Below are positions 1 to 14,498 of a stretch of 64,000 nucleotides of DNA, piece after piece. The number at the start of each line of letters is the position of its first letter. The first letter of the stretch is position 1. The translations under genes and the position numbers were made by a program. The notes beneath the pieces were generated by a model. The model did not search any database and had not been told where the DNA came from. It saw only the letters and a list, made by a program, of their open reading frames with translations. The stretch lies in contig NZ_JAHBRX010000001.1 in NCBI RefSeq assembly GCF_018398335.1, positions 4,486,001 through 4,550,000 of the forward strand. Reading direction: 5' to 3'. The DNA is from Chelatococcus sp. HY11 (lineage in GTDB: Bacteria > Pseudomonadota > Alphaproteobacteria > Rhizobiales > Beijerinckiaceae).

Positions 1-116
1 GCCTTGATGACGGTTTTGGCCGGCGGATATTGAGATGGATCAGGCGCAAGCTGCATCCCTGCCGCCCATGCCCGCTTACCAAATGTTAACCCTAACGACC
101 TAGCCTTCCATTAACC

Positions 117-1733
117 ATGCGAAGGCGGCGCAGGCATTTGTTGTCTTCGTCTTTTGTCGGCTCGCGCGCATGTCCCGTCTCATGCAGCGACGAGCGCTTG
201 ATCTTGGTGTGTGATTGGCTCCGATTTCTTCGAGTGACCACGATCGCACAGCCTCTGATCGCGACGACCATTGCTCTCGCCGGTCTGCCGACCACGGGGT
301 GGGCGCAGGGTATTGATGCCAGCGACGCGCCTTTCCAGCTCCTGCGCGGCAGCTCCGGACCGTTCGTGCTGCCGCCACCCTCGTCGGAACAGATCGCGCC
401 GTTCCTCGACCCTTCGCCCATGTTGATGAACAACCGCGATCTCGGCTCCGGCCCATTGCAGGCGTCGAGCTTCACCAACACGCGCCGCCCAACGACGCTA
501 ACCAACCCCTCGGTCCATGAGCGTGTCTATGCGGATCTCAACGCATCGGCCGCAGGATCCACGCCCACACCCAGACGAAGGCGCTCGCAGGCGATAGACC
601 CTTATGAGCAACTCGGCCTGATGCTCGGCGGGCTCAAGTTGCTGCCGGCGGTCGAGGCCGATGTCGGTTATGACAGCAATCCGCGGCGTATCGCCACCGG
701 GGTGAAGGGCTCCACCCTGGTGCGCACCATGGCGGAACTTAAGCTCCAGTCGGAATGGGTGCGCCATTCGCTGACCGGCACGCTGCGCGGTTCCTATGAT
801 GCGTTTCCCGGCATGACCGATGTGAACAGGCCGGCGGGGGAGGGGCGCGTCAACCTGCGCGTCGATGTGCTGCGCGGAACGCAGATCGAGAGTGAAGGAC
901 GCTATTCCGTCACCACGCAGCAGCCCGGCAACCCCAACCTGCCGAATGGGGTCGTCAACCAGCCGATCACATCTAGCTTCGGCGGCACGCTCGGGCTCGT
1001 GCACACCTTCAACCGCGTTACGGTCGGGCTTTATGGCGACGTGGATCGCAGCACCTATGGCAATGCGAAACTCGCCGATGGAACGTCACTGAGCCAGGAT
1101 GACCGCAACTACACGCAATATGCCGTCCGTCTGCGGACGGGATATGAGCTCAGCGCCTTCTTCACGCCTTTTATCGAGGGACGGCTCGACAAGCGTCGCT
1201 ATGACGAGCATTTCGACAGCTCGGGCTATGCGCGCAACTCGAACGGAATTGGCGCGCGCATCGGCACGGCCATCAATATCTCGGGTTCGCTCACCGGTGA
1301 GGTCGCCGCCGGGCTGGAACATCGAGTCTATGACGATCCGCGCCTGGCCGATCTCAACGGCCCCATTGGTGAGGCCTCGCTCGTCTGGACGGCGACCCCC
1401 CTGACCAAGCTGCGCCTCAGGGCGAGCAGCACCATCGGGGAGACGTCCGTCGTCGGATCGAGCGGCGTGATCGTGACCCAGGCCGGGGCGGAGGTGGAGC
1501 ACGCGCTCAGGCGCAACCTCACGGTGACTGGCGCGCTCGCCTTCTCCAACAACAATTACCAGGATGTCTATCTGCGTGAAAACGGGATGACGGGTTCGGT
1601 CCGGCTCGACTGGAAGTTGACCCGCACTCTGGCGTTCCGTGCGAGCTTCACGCACGAGAGGCTGGACAGCACTTCGCCCGGCTCTGACTACACCGCGAAT
1701 ATTTTCCTCGTGGGGCTGCGTCTCCAACGCTGA
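117..1733 (+). CDS. outer membrane beta-barrel protein
   Basis: Predicted outer-membrane beta-barrel protein, resembling the BBP2-type family of alphaproteobacteria. The N-terminal part has a signal-peptide-like hydrophobic stretch ending in an AQG-type cleavage site at about residues 60-65. Residues about 180-538 show alternating polar/aromatic strands rich in Gly, Arg, Tyr and Thr, and the chain ends in Leu-Gln-Arg after an amphipathic strand, as expected for barrel strands. The first 30 residues before the hydrophobic stretch are arginine- and serine-rich and unlikely in a signal peptide, so in-frame GTG codons at 207 or 234 are plausible true starts. It stands alone, about 120 bp before a lytic transglycosylase gene on the same strand. 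Ligand and role are unknown. Confidence 0.7.
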   Translation: MRRRRRHLLSSSFVGSRACPVSCSDERLILVCDWLRFLRVTTIAQPLIATTIALAGLPTTGWAQGIDASDAPFQLLRGSSGPFVLPPPSSEQIAPFLDPSPMLMNNRDLGSGPLQASSFTNTRRPTTLTNPSVHERVYADLNASAAGSTPTPRRRRSQAIDPYEQLGLMLGGLKLLPAVEADVGYDSNPRRIATGVKGSTLVRTMAELKLQSEWVRHSLTGTLRGSYDAFPGMTDVNRPAGEGRVNLRVDVLRGTQIESEGRYSVTTQQPGNPNLPNGVVNQPITSSFGGTLGLVHTFNRVTVGLYGDVDRSTYGNAKLADGTSLSQDDRNYTQYAVRLRTGYELSAFFTPFIEGRLDKRRYDEHFDSSGYARNSNGIGARIGTAINISGSLTGEVAAGLEHRVYDDPRLADLNGPIGEASLVWTATPLTKLRLRASSTIGETSVVGSSGVIVTQAGAEVEHALRRNLTVTGALAFSNNNYQDVYLRENGMTGSVRLDWKLTRTLAFRASFTHERLDSTSPGSDYTANIFLVGLRLQR

Positions 1734-1852
1734 TGGCGCGGCGGCGGATCGCCAACAAATCGTCCGATGTCAACGGAATCGAAAGGATCTCAGGCGACCA
1801 CTGGAGGTGAGTGGAACGAGAGTTGGTTCACCATCCCAGTTGGAGCATCGTA

Positions 1853-3202
1853 ATGGCGTTTCGTGCAGGTCGGGACCGACGTTTGACGGGGCGCGTCGTT
1901 GCTTGGCCGGGCCTGCATGTCGCGGTCGTTGTTCTCGGCGGCCTCGCCCAGGTATCCTGCTCCTCGGATAGCTATTTGACGACATCATCGATTAGCCCGG
2001 CCGCCAGCGCGCCGACCACCGCGACCCGCCTTTCGCGACCGACCGTGACCACGCAGGAGGCGACCGCGGTGCCATCCGCGTCTTTCGGTTCATTCTCCAA
2101 CGATGTTTGGGAGAGCGCGAAGGCACGCGGTGTTTCCCGGCGCACCTTCGATCGCGCCTTTGCGGGCCTGACGCCCGATCCCAAGGTGATCGCGCTCACG
2201 AAGAAGCAATCCGAATTCGTGAAGCCGGTGTGGGAGTATCTTGGCTCCGCCGTGTCCGAGCAGCGTCTGGAGCGTGGCGGACGCGCCGTGACTGAGTCCG
2301 CCGCCACCCTCACCAAGGTCGAAGCCGCCTATGGCGTCGATCGCCGTGTGGTCGCTGGCGTGTGGGGCATGGAAACCAACTTCGGATCCTATATGGGGTC
2401 CAACGACGTCATCCGCTCGCTGGCGACGCTGGCGCACGCGAACTATCGCGGCGATTTCTTCCGTGGCGAGCTGGTCACGGCGCTGGTTATCCTCGAGCAG
2501 GGCCATATCGATCGTGACGGAATGGTTGGCTCCTGGGCCGGGGCCATGGGCCAGACCCAGTTCATGCCGTCGAGCTTCATGACCTACGCCGTGGACTTCA
2601 CGGGCGATGGTCGGCGCGATATCTGGACGTCGACCCCGGACGCGCTCGCGTCAACCGCCAACTATCTCAAGAAGCACGGCTGGGAAACCGGCTTGCCCTG
2701 GGGCTTCGAGGTCAAGGTGCCGAAGGGTTTGACCTATGGCGCAGGCAACCAGAGTTTCGCGGCCTGGTCGCAGGCGGGCGTGCGGCGCATGGACGGGCGG
2801 GCGATGCCCGCCCAAGGCGAGGCGCGCATCCTCATGCCGGCGGGCGCACGCGGGCCTGCCTTCCTCGTCACGAAGAATTTCAACGTCATCAAGCGTTACA
2901 ACAATTCCGACTCGTACGCGCTCGGTGTGGCCCATCTCGGCGATCGCCTTTATGGCGGCGCGCCGATCCAGGCACCCTGGCCGACTGACGACCTTCCGCT
3001 CGATCGGATGCAGAGCGTCGAGCTGCAAAAGCACTTGGCGGCGCATGGCTATGATGTCGGTGAGCCCGACGGCAAGCTCGGCTCGCAGACACGGGCCGCC
3101 ATCGCCTCCTATCAGGAGCGGATGGGCCTGCCCGCCGATGGTTATCCCAGCGTCACGCTTCTCGAGCGCCTGCGTCGGGGTGGCAACGGCCGCGCGACTT
3201 GA
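1853..3202 (+). CDS. lytic murein transglycosylase with C-terminal peptidoglycan-binding domain
   Basis: MltB-like lytic murein transglycosylase that cleaves the MurNAc-GlcNAc bond of peptidoglycan in the periplasm. The catalytic glutamate is in WGMETNFG (E174). It is followed by the family motifs GAMGQTQFMPSSF and a DIW segment. Residues about 385-445 form a PG_binding_1 domain. The N-terminus has a hydrophobic segment ending at Cys36 (QVSC), a poor lipobox, so lipoprotein status is uncertain. The ORF extends 42 bp upstream, but ATG 1853 is preceded by GGAG at seven bases and is preferred. It is followed 208 bp later by the DUF459 gene on the same strand, suggesting an envelope-related neighbourhood. 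Confidence 0.87.
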   Translation: MAFRAGRDRRLTGRVVAWPGLHVAVVVLGGLAQVSCSSDSYLTTSSISPAASAPTTATRLSRPTVTTQEATAVPSASFGSFSNDVWESAKARGVSRRTFDRAFAGLTPDPKVIALTKKQSEFVKPVWEYLGSAVSEQRLERGGRAVTESAATLTKVEAAYGVDRRVVAGVWGMETNFGSYMGSNDVIRSLATLAHANYRGDFFRGELVTALVILEQGHIDRDGMVGSWAGAMGQTQFMPSSFMTYAVDFTGDGRRDIWTSTPDALASTANYLKKHGWETGLPWGFEVKVPKGLTYGAGNQSFAAWSQAGVRRMDGRAMPAQGEARILMPAGARGPAFLVTKNFNVIKRYNNSDSYALGVAHLGDRLYGGAPIQAPWPTDDLPLDRMQSVELQKHLAAHGYDVGEPDGKLGSQTRAAIASYQERMGLPADGYPSVTLLERLRRGGNGRAT

Positions 3203-3410
3203 ACCAGGCAACCGAGGCCTTGCGCAAAATGTGATCGTGCGATGCGCGGGTATCGAGCGTAAGCTCTGTCTGTCAGGTATGTGTCCCAGCATCGGCGAGC
3301 CGTTGCGGTATCGGGCGGTGTCATCTTCATCACCCGCCCGCTGCGGATTGCTTGCTACTGATCAACCAGAAGGATCCTGAGAGTACCTTCGCTAAGGGAA
3401 GAGCTGCGCG

Positions 3411-4682
3411 ATGCATCTCAAGCTGCGACGTCGAGTGATCCTGGGGGCCTCTTTCGTCCTCGTCGCTGTGTTCGGGGTCTCGCTGCTGGCATCCGCGCTG
3501 GCTGTGCTGTCGACACCGGCTGTGGCGCAGGCCGACCCGCTGACGCGCTTCCTCGATGGTATCTTCAAGCAGCAGCGTCCGCAGCCTCAGCAGGTTGCAC
3601 CGCGCCGGCAGCCACAACGGGCGCCGGCCCGGGCAGCCCGGCCACGCCGCGCTCCCGCGCCCGCGCCCGTCGTCGTGCGTGACCAACCGCAGGAGGCGAA
3701 GCCGGCTGCCGACACCTTCATCCTCGTAATGGGTGATTTCTTCGCCGAATCCCTGGCGGATGGCTTGAAGGATGCCTTTGCGGAGATGCCGACGATCGAA
3801 GTCTCGCGCAACGTCCGTCCCAACTCCGGTCTGGTCCGCGATGATCATTTCGATTGGCCAAAAGCCGCGCGTGAGCGTCTCGCGGATGGAGCGCCCCTGA
3901 CGATCGGGGTGATCATGATCGGTGCGAATGACAGGCAGGATATCCGTGACGGTGGCGCCTCAGTGGAATTCGGGACGGATCGCTGGCGGGAGCTTTACGG
4001 CACGCGCATCGATGCTGTGGAAGCCGCCTTCGCCGCGAAGCAGATCCCCTTGATCTGGGTTGGCATGCCGCCGATGCAGGCCGCGCGCTACGCGGCGGAT
4101 GTCTTGAGCCTCAACGCACTGATACGCGAGCGTGCCATCAAGGCCGACAGCCACTATGTTGATCTGTGGGAAGGCTTTTCCAACGATGACAACCGTTTTA
4201 CGGCCTCCGGCCCCGATATCAACGGGCAGCAGGTTCGGTTGCGCAACGCGAATGGCATCAATTTCACCGATGCCGGCGCCCGCAAGGCAGCGCATTTCGT
4301 GGAACTCGAGATCCGCCGGCTTCTGACTGAACGCAACAGCGCGACGGTTCTGGCCCTGCCGCCCAGCGGCGCGCCGACCGACGCAGCGCCCGACCAGCCG
4401 CCCGTGAAGAGCGGCGATGCGCTGGCATCTGCCTTCCCGGCGCTGCCCGAGCAGCCGGGGGGGCTCGTCCTGCAGCCGCCACGCCCCATCGCCGGTCCCA
4501 TCCTGCCGTTGACCCGGCGGGAAATGGCGGCGGGTGGCCAGCTCGCGCGGGCACGTCCGGCCCTATCGGGCTATTCGGGACAACTGATTGAACGCGTCTA
4601 TGGTATGGGCCGCGTGCCGGAACCGCGCGTCGGGCGCGCGGACGATTTTCACTGGCCTGAGGCTGAGGCCGACAGCCCGTAG
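3411..4682 (+). CDS. DUF459 family SGNH/GDSL-hydrolase-like secreted protein
   Basis: Secreted or membrane-anchored SGNH-fold protein of the DUF459 family. An N-terminal signal/anchor (residues about 10-38, ending in VAQA) leads into a proline/arginine-rich linker (about 50-90). The SGNH core starts at [15 protein letters not shown], continues with the block-III-like motif MIGANDRQ, and ends with [12 protein letters not shown], which carries the family Asp and His. The usual nucleophile motif GDS reads GDF here, so classical esterase activity is doubtful. I cannot say whether GDF is normal in this subfamily. A proline-rich C-terminal tail follows (about 320-423). A GGAAGAG ribosome site precedes ATG 3411. 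Substrate unknown; DUF459 proteins are usually found near cell-wall or export genes. Confidence 0.75.
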   Translation: MHLKLRRRVILGASFVLVAVFGVSLLASALAVLSTPAVAQADPLTRFLDGIFKQQRPQPQQVAPRRQPQRAPARAARPRRAPAPAPVVVRDQPQEAKPAADTFILVMGDFFAESLADGLKDAFAEMPTIEVSRNVRPNSGLVRDDHFDWPKAARERLADGAPLTIGVIMIGANDRQDIRDGGASVEFGTDRWRELYGTRIDAVEAAFAAKQIPLIWVGMPPMQAARYAADVLSLNALIRERAIKADSHYVDLWEGFSNDDNRFTASGPDINGQQVRLRNANGINFTDAGARKAAHFVELEIRRLLTERNSATVLALPPSGAPTDAAPDQPPVKSGDALASAFPALPEQPGGLVLQPPRPIAGPILPLTRREMAAGGQLARARPALSGYSGQLIERVYGMGRVPEPRVGRADDFHWPEAEADSP

Positions 4683-4779
4683 GCCAAGGCACTCCATTCC
4701 ACCAGCAGGGAAGGCCGCCTCGCAGAGAAGCGGCTCATCCAAGGCGGATGGGCTCCAAGGCGGATGAGCTTCATGCCGC

Positions 4780-6201
<1,422 letters not shown>

Positions 6202-6226
6202 CGTCCTGTCCAGCTTCTGCCCCGTC

Positions 6227-6303
6227 ATGGCCGGGCTTGACCCGGCCATCTCGATCGGAAGGCGCAATTCTCGTGTCGGGATCCCCGGGACAAGCCCGGG
6301 GAT
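6227..6303. repeat. pair of short dispersed palindromes in the gltB-gltD gap
   Basis: Two perfect inverted repeats sit side by side: ATGGCCGGG/CCCGGCCAT (6227-6249) and ATCCCCGGG/CCCGGGGAT (6281-6303). Both have five-base loops and no T-run, so they are not standard intrinsic terminators. The first is nearly identical to the hairpin at 22962-22985. They probably act as intercistronic mRNA hairpins or are members of a dispersed palindromic repeat family. Confidence 0.7.
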
Positions 6304-6325
6304 GACGTCGTGGAGAAGAAAACGA

Positions 6326-11029
<4,704 letters not shown>

Positions 11030-11568
11030 CGAGACTTCCTCCCTCGACACTGCGTTCACGCGCAGGACGACTTGAAACCCACTATAAGCCACATCTGGCC
11101 CAGGGGGACTCAAGCCATCGACTTTCGGGAGGTCCGGTCGCGCTGCGCGCCGCGTCCGCACCTCGGCGGGCGGCGACGAAACGTCGAGAGCCCGCTAGCC
11201 GCGCGCGATGCGCGTAGCCGCTTTCTGGTCTCGTTTCGTTTTTACCGACCGTGCCATCGTCAAACCATCAACCGTTGCGTTTCGCCCCCAGAGATAGGGC
11301 GCAATGGGACAGTATCGCTGTCCTAACTCAGCGGAACATGCCAGATTTTTTTTCGCCGCACAAGCGCCCAATTGCGCCCGCTCGCATACAAAGTTCTCCT
11401 ATCGGCCCCAGGAACGAAATTTTGTGACCCTTGGCGTGCGTGTCGCGGAATGATCATTCGTTGGCGTTCATTCCAAACTAGGTTTGCTGCGACCGCCTTC
11501 GGGGTGCTTTTGGCCATCGGCTCCGCGTTGCTATGGTGCGAAGGCAGGGCGTTCAGGAGAGAAGAATC
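11030..11568. other. divergent intergenic region, gltB / threonine-aldolase-like gene
   Basis: This 539-bp gap separates the divergent gltB and aldolase-like genes and should contain both promoters. A small hairpin GGACAG/CTGTCC lies at 11307-11323, and an eight-T run follows at about 11345. No coding sequence, riboswitch or clear sigma-54 (-24/-12) promoter was recognised on either strand. Confidence 0.5.
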
Positions 11569-12627
11569 GTGAATTTTGGCAGTGACAACGTAGCGGGGGC
11601 GAGCCGCCGTGTTCTTGAAGCGCTGGTCGAAGCCAACCAAGGCGCAGCAAGCGGTTATGGCACGGATGCCTTGACCGCCCGGGTCACCGCCCGGCTGTCC
11701 GCGATCTTTGAACGGGATGTTGAGGTCTTTCTGGTGACCACTGGAACAGCCGCCAACGCGCTCAGTCTTGCCGCGATGACTGACCCGTGGGGCGCGGTGC
11801 TGTGCCATGCCGAGGCCCATGTCGCGACGGATGAATGCGGAGCGCCCGAGTTCTTCACCGGCGGGGCGAAGCTCATCGGTCTTCCGGGTCTCTGCGGCAA
11901 GATGACGCCGACGACCGTCGAGGCCGCCCTGAACGGCGGGCATGCCCCACCGCCTCACGCCGTCGTGCCCCAGGCGCTGTCGCTGACGCAGGCGACCGAG
12001 GTGGGGACCGCGTACACGGCCGGAGAGATCGCCGAGATCGCCGGGATCGCCCATGCCCATGGCCTTGGCGTGCATATGGACGGTGCGCGCTTCGCCAATG
12101 CCTTGCTGCGTCTCGACGGGACTGCGGCTGAGATCACCTGGAAGGCCGGTATCGACATTATGTCCTTTGGCGCCACAAAGAATGGCTGCATTGGTGTCGA
12201 GGCCATCATCGTCTTCGACCGCGCCAGGGCAAGCCATCTCGCGGAGCGTCGCAAGCGCTCCGGCCATCTCCTGTCCAAAGGGCGCTTCCTGGCCGCGCAG
12301 CTCGATGCCTATCTCTCCGATGACCATTGGCTCGATCTCGCACGTCAGGCCAACGCGATGGCGGACCGGCTGGCGGATGGTCTTGCGGCGCGCGGTGCGC
12401 GAATCGCCTTGCCTGTGCAGGGCAACGAGGTTTTTGCGGTTCTTCCGCGACCGATGCACGACGCGCTGCGGGCCAAGGGAGCGATCTACTATCGCTGGGC
12501 GGGAACAAGCGTACCGCCGGATCAGGCGCCGCAAGGCGATGAAGTGCTCGTGCGGCTGGTGACGTCTTTCGCCACCACCGCCGACGAAGTCGACCTGTTC
12601 CTCGCGGCGGCCGATCATCGTGAATAA
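11569..12627 (+). CDS. threonine aldolase / beta-eliminating lyase family PLP enzyme
   Basis: PLP-dependent fold-type I enzyme of the low-specificity threonine aldolase family, expected to cleave L-threonine (and allo-threonine) to glycine and acetaldehyde. The start region NFGSDNVAGAS, the cofactor-phosphate region TTGTAANAL, the DGARFANAL aspartate motif and the PLP-lysine motif MSFGATKNG (Lys204) are all visible. The ORF extends to ATG 11533, but GTG 11569 is preceded by AGGAGAG and gives the normal family N-terminus, so it is preferred. Length (352 aa) is normal. It is monocistronic. Alternative specificities within the beta-eliminating lyase family cannot be excluded. Confidence 0.88.
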   Translation: MNFGSDNVAGASRRVLEALVEANQGAASGYGTDALTARVTARLSAIFERDVEVFLVTTGTAANALSLAAMTDPWGAVLCHAEAHVATDECGAPEFFTGGAKLIGLPGLCGKMTPTTVEAALNGGHAPPPHAVVPQALSLTQATEVGTAYTAGEIAEIAGIAHAHGLGVHMDGARFANALLRLDGTAAEITWKAGIDIMSFGATKNGCIGVEAIIVFDRARASHLAERRKRSGHLLSKGRFLAAQLDAYLSDDHWLDLARQANAMADRLADGLAARGARIALPVQGNEVFAVLPRPMHDALRAKGAIYYRWAGTSVPPDQAPQGDEVLVRLVTSFATTADEVDLFLAAADHRE

Positions 12628-12826
12628 ACTATAAAGGCGCCGTACAGGTGCCTTAATCAATTCTAGAATCTGGGCGGATTGTCAGTATCGAGCGAGGCTA
12701 AATATGCCGGGCCAGAGCACTGCCCAGCCGACCCTCCCTTCCGCGCAGCCCGCGGCCTTTTCTGTGTGGCCATTGCGCGCGCACCCAATTTGCATCAAGC
12801 AATTTGGCAAGCGGCGATTAGACAAG

Positions 12827-13600
12827 ATGATCGCCTTTCTGGCCCCGACGGCCATTGTGACCGGTCTGTCGCTGGCAGCCGGCATCCTGCCTGCCTCCGC
12901 CCAGTATTACTACGACAGGCCACCCGGCTATGACGTGCCCATTCCTCCCGCGCCGGTGCCTGAAGCGCCCTGGGCGCGCCGCCCGTGGGCTCCCCCGCCT
13001 GGCGCCTATGCGGACGACGGCATACCCCGCCGCGCCGTCGAGGCCATGATTGCGCGGCAGGGATATTCCCTTGAATCGCCTCTGCGACGCCGTGGTGACG
13101 TCTATGTCGCCGATGTCATGGACCGTCGGGGCACTATTTTGCGCCTCACGGTCGACGCCTATGACGGAGGCATCGTCAGCCGTCGGGTCATCGCCGAGGT
13201 CGTGCCGGACTGGGATGAGCGACCGAGGCCACAGACGCGCTGGAGTGAGCCGGGGTGGGATGATGGAGACGGAGGACGCGGCTACGACAGCCGGGACAGC
13301 GGCGATCGTTACGCGACGCGCGAACCGGAGCCGCGGGTCATCCCGGCGCCTCCGATGCCGAAGGGAATAGCGCCCAGGGCCGCCGCGCCGAAGATCCCTG
13401 TTCCGCCGGCGCGGCCCTCGGAACTGCAGTCGGACGCCCGGGGGGGTAGGGGTGAAGAACCGGCCGCCGTGCCGCCCGTTGCTCAGGCCAACCCCACGCC
13501 GACAGCCTCCGCTCCCGTGACGAGGTCCGAGCCGGCTCCGCCGGAGCCTGTCGATATTGATCCGCCCGATCTGCCGGACGTAGGGCCGCCGTCATTCTGA
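12827..13600 (+). CDS. secreted proline-rich protein of unknown function
   Basis: I do not recognise a named family. The protein has a signal peptide (MIAFLAPTAIVTGLSLAAG..., cleavage near ASAQ). A short proline/tyrosine-rich stretch follows, then a compact alpha/beta region (about residues 60-125) with the pattern QGYSLESPLRRRGDVYV...DRRG, reminiscent of PepSY-like periplasmic domains. A long low-complexity Pro/Ala/Arg/Glu tail ends the chain. The open frame starts at 12704, but the signal peptide begins at ATG 12827, which I chose; no strong ribosome site is visible. It is probably a cell-envelope protein. Homologues with this layout are common as uncharacterised proteins in Rhizobiales. 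Confidence 0.6.
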   Translation: MIAFLAPTAIVTGLSLAAGILPASAQYYYDRPPGYDVPIPPAPVPEAPWARRPWAPPPGAYADDGIPRRAVEAMIARQGYSLESPLRRRGDVYVADVMDRRGTILRLTVDAYDGGIVSRRVIAEVVPDWDERPRPQTRWSEPGWDDGDGGRGYDSRDSGDRYATREPEPRVIPAPPMPKGIAPRAAAPKIPVPPARPSELQSDARGGRGEEPAAVPPVAQANPTPTASAPVTRSEPAPPEPVDIDPPDLPDVGPPSF

Positions 13601-13660
13601 TCGGCCGTTCTGATTCGCATGGCGCGGCTGCCCGGCCACGGGCTGTTGGGCCAAGCAAAA

Positions 13661-13683
13661 AAGGCGCCTCTGTGAGGCGCCTT
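13661..13683 (-). terminator. intrinsic terminator downstream of hsp20
   Basis: A perfect 9-bp stem AAGGCGCCT/AGGCGCCTT has a five-base loop and is flanked on the left by a run of six A residues. Read on the minus strand this is a stem followed by a U-run, i.e. a Rho-independent terminator for the leftward hsp20 transcript. It also sits at the 3' side of the rightward secreted-protein gene. Confidence 0.8.
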
Positions 13684-13799
13684 GCAGTTTGGAGGTCCAT
13701 GTAGTTGGAGGTCCCAACAGGCGGAAGGAGAAAAGCCATCTGCCTGTCTGGCGTCGGACGCGCGGTCCGACGCCGATAAGAATTACGCGGCCCCCAAAA

Positions 13800-14279
13800 T
13801 TACGCGGCGACTTTAGGCTGCTCGATCACCTTGGGCTCGACGGATTTGGCCGTCTGCGAGGAGATCGGGATGAAGCGCGGCTTCTTGGCTTCCGGAATCT
13901 CGCGTACGAGATCGACGTGAAGGAGTCCGTGCTCAAGGATCGCGCCCTTGACGAGGACATGGTCGGCGAGCTGGAAGCGGCGCTCGAAGGAGCGAGCGGC
14001 AATGCCCTGATAGAGGACATCTGGCTTCTGTTCACCGTCCGCAACCTTCTTCTCGCCACGGATGGAGAGGGTGTTCTCCTTCACCTCGATGCTGAGGTCT
14101 TCATCCGTGAAGCCCGCGACAGCGACCGAGACGCGATAGTCGTTCTCGCCGGTCCGCTCGATGTTATAGGGCGGATAGGTCGACGCGCTGTCGACGCCCG
14201 ACGCCTGGTCGAGCAACGAGAAAAGCCGGTCAAAGCCGACGGTGGAACGATAGAGGGGGGCAAAATCAAACTGACGCAT
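13800..14279 (-). CDS. small heat shock protein (Hsp20/IbpA-type)
   Basis: ATP-independent holdase chaperone of the alpha-crystallin/Hsp20 family, 159 aa. The alpha-crystallin domain covers about residues 35-130. The N-terminal Phe-rich segment (LYRSTVGFDRLFSLLD) and PPYNIERTGENDYRV are typical of class A bacterial sHsps (HspA/IbpA). The C-terminal IPISS contains the I-x-I-like oligomerisation motif. The frame is open to 14399, but ATG 14279 has AGGAGG at eight bases and this ribosome site is folded into a predicted RNA thermometer. It is monocistronic with its own terminator at 13661-13683. Expression is therefore expected to be heat-induced at the translational level. Confidence 0.94.
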   Translation of the reverse strand: MRQFDFAPLYRSTVGFDRLFSLLDQASGVDSASTYPPYNIERTGENDYRVSVAVAGFTDEDLSIEVKENTLSIRGEKKVADGEQKPDVLYQGIAARSFERRFQLADHVLVKGAILEHGLLHVDLVREIPEAKKPRFIPISSQTAKSVEPKVIEQPKVAA

Positions 14280-14362
14280 AGCATATCCTCCTAAGAAGCG
14301 ACATGCGGAGCACCCGCCGATATGGCCGGGTGTCGCTGGTAATGCAGCCGTTATCGGCCTGC
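14280..14362 (-). promoter_or_regulatory. ROSE-type RNA thermometer in the hsp20 5' leader
   Basis: Read on the minus strand, the leader forms successive hairpins ending in a stem that hides the ribosome site. UCGCUUC pairs with GGAGGA across a UUA loop, with one bulged G opposite the Shine-Dalgarno, and GCAU/AUGC closes the base. UCGCU fits the ROSE consensus UYGCU, and a bulged G at this place is the known heat-sensing feature of ROSE elements in rhizobia. Two upstream hairpins (GCAGGCCG/CGGCUGC and CACCCG/CGGGUG) match the multi-stem layout. Confidence 0.78.
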
Positions 14363-14498
14363 ATGACAAGGATTTGGGAAGGACGTTCTGGCATTTCAAG
14401 GGCTCTTTCGAGCTCTATCGTGGCCAGGTTCGCAAGCGCGCGGTAAAATAGCGATATCAGTAGGATACGGCTTGGTCTTGGTTGTTGAGAGGGTCGCC

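Noticed and set aside
1..116. Possible end or start of a gene at the left window edge
   Set aside because: No frame in these 116 bases shows recognisable protein sequence or a convincing start; it is treated as intergenic.
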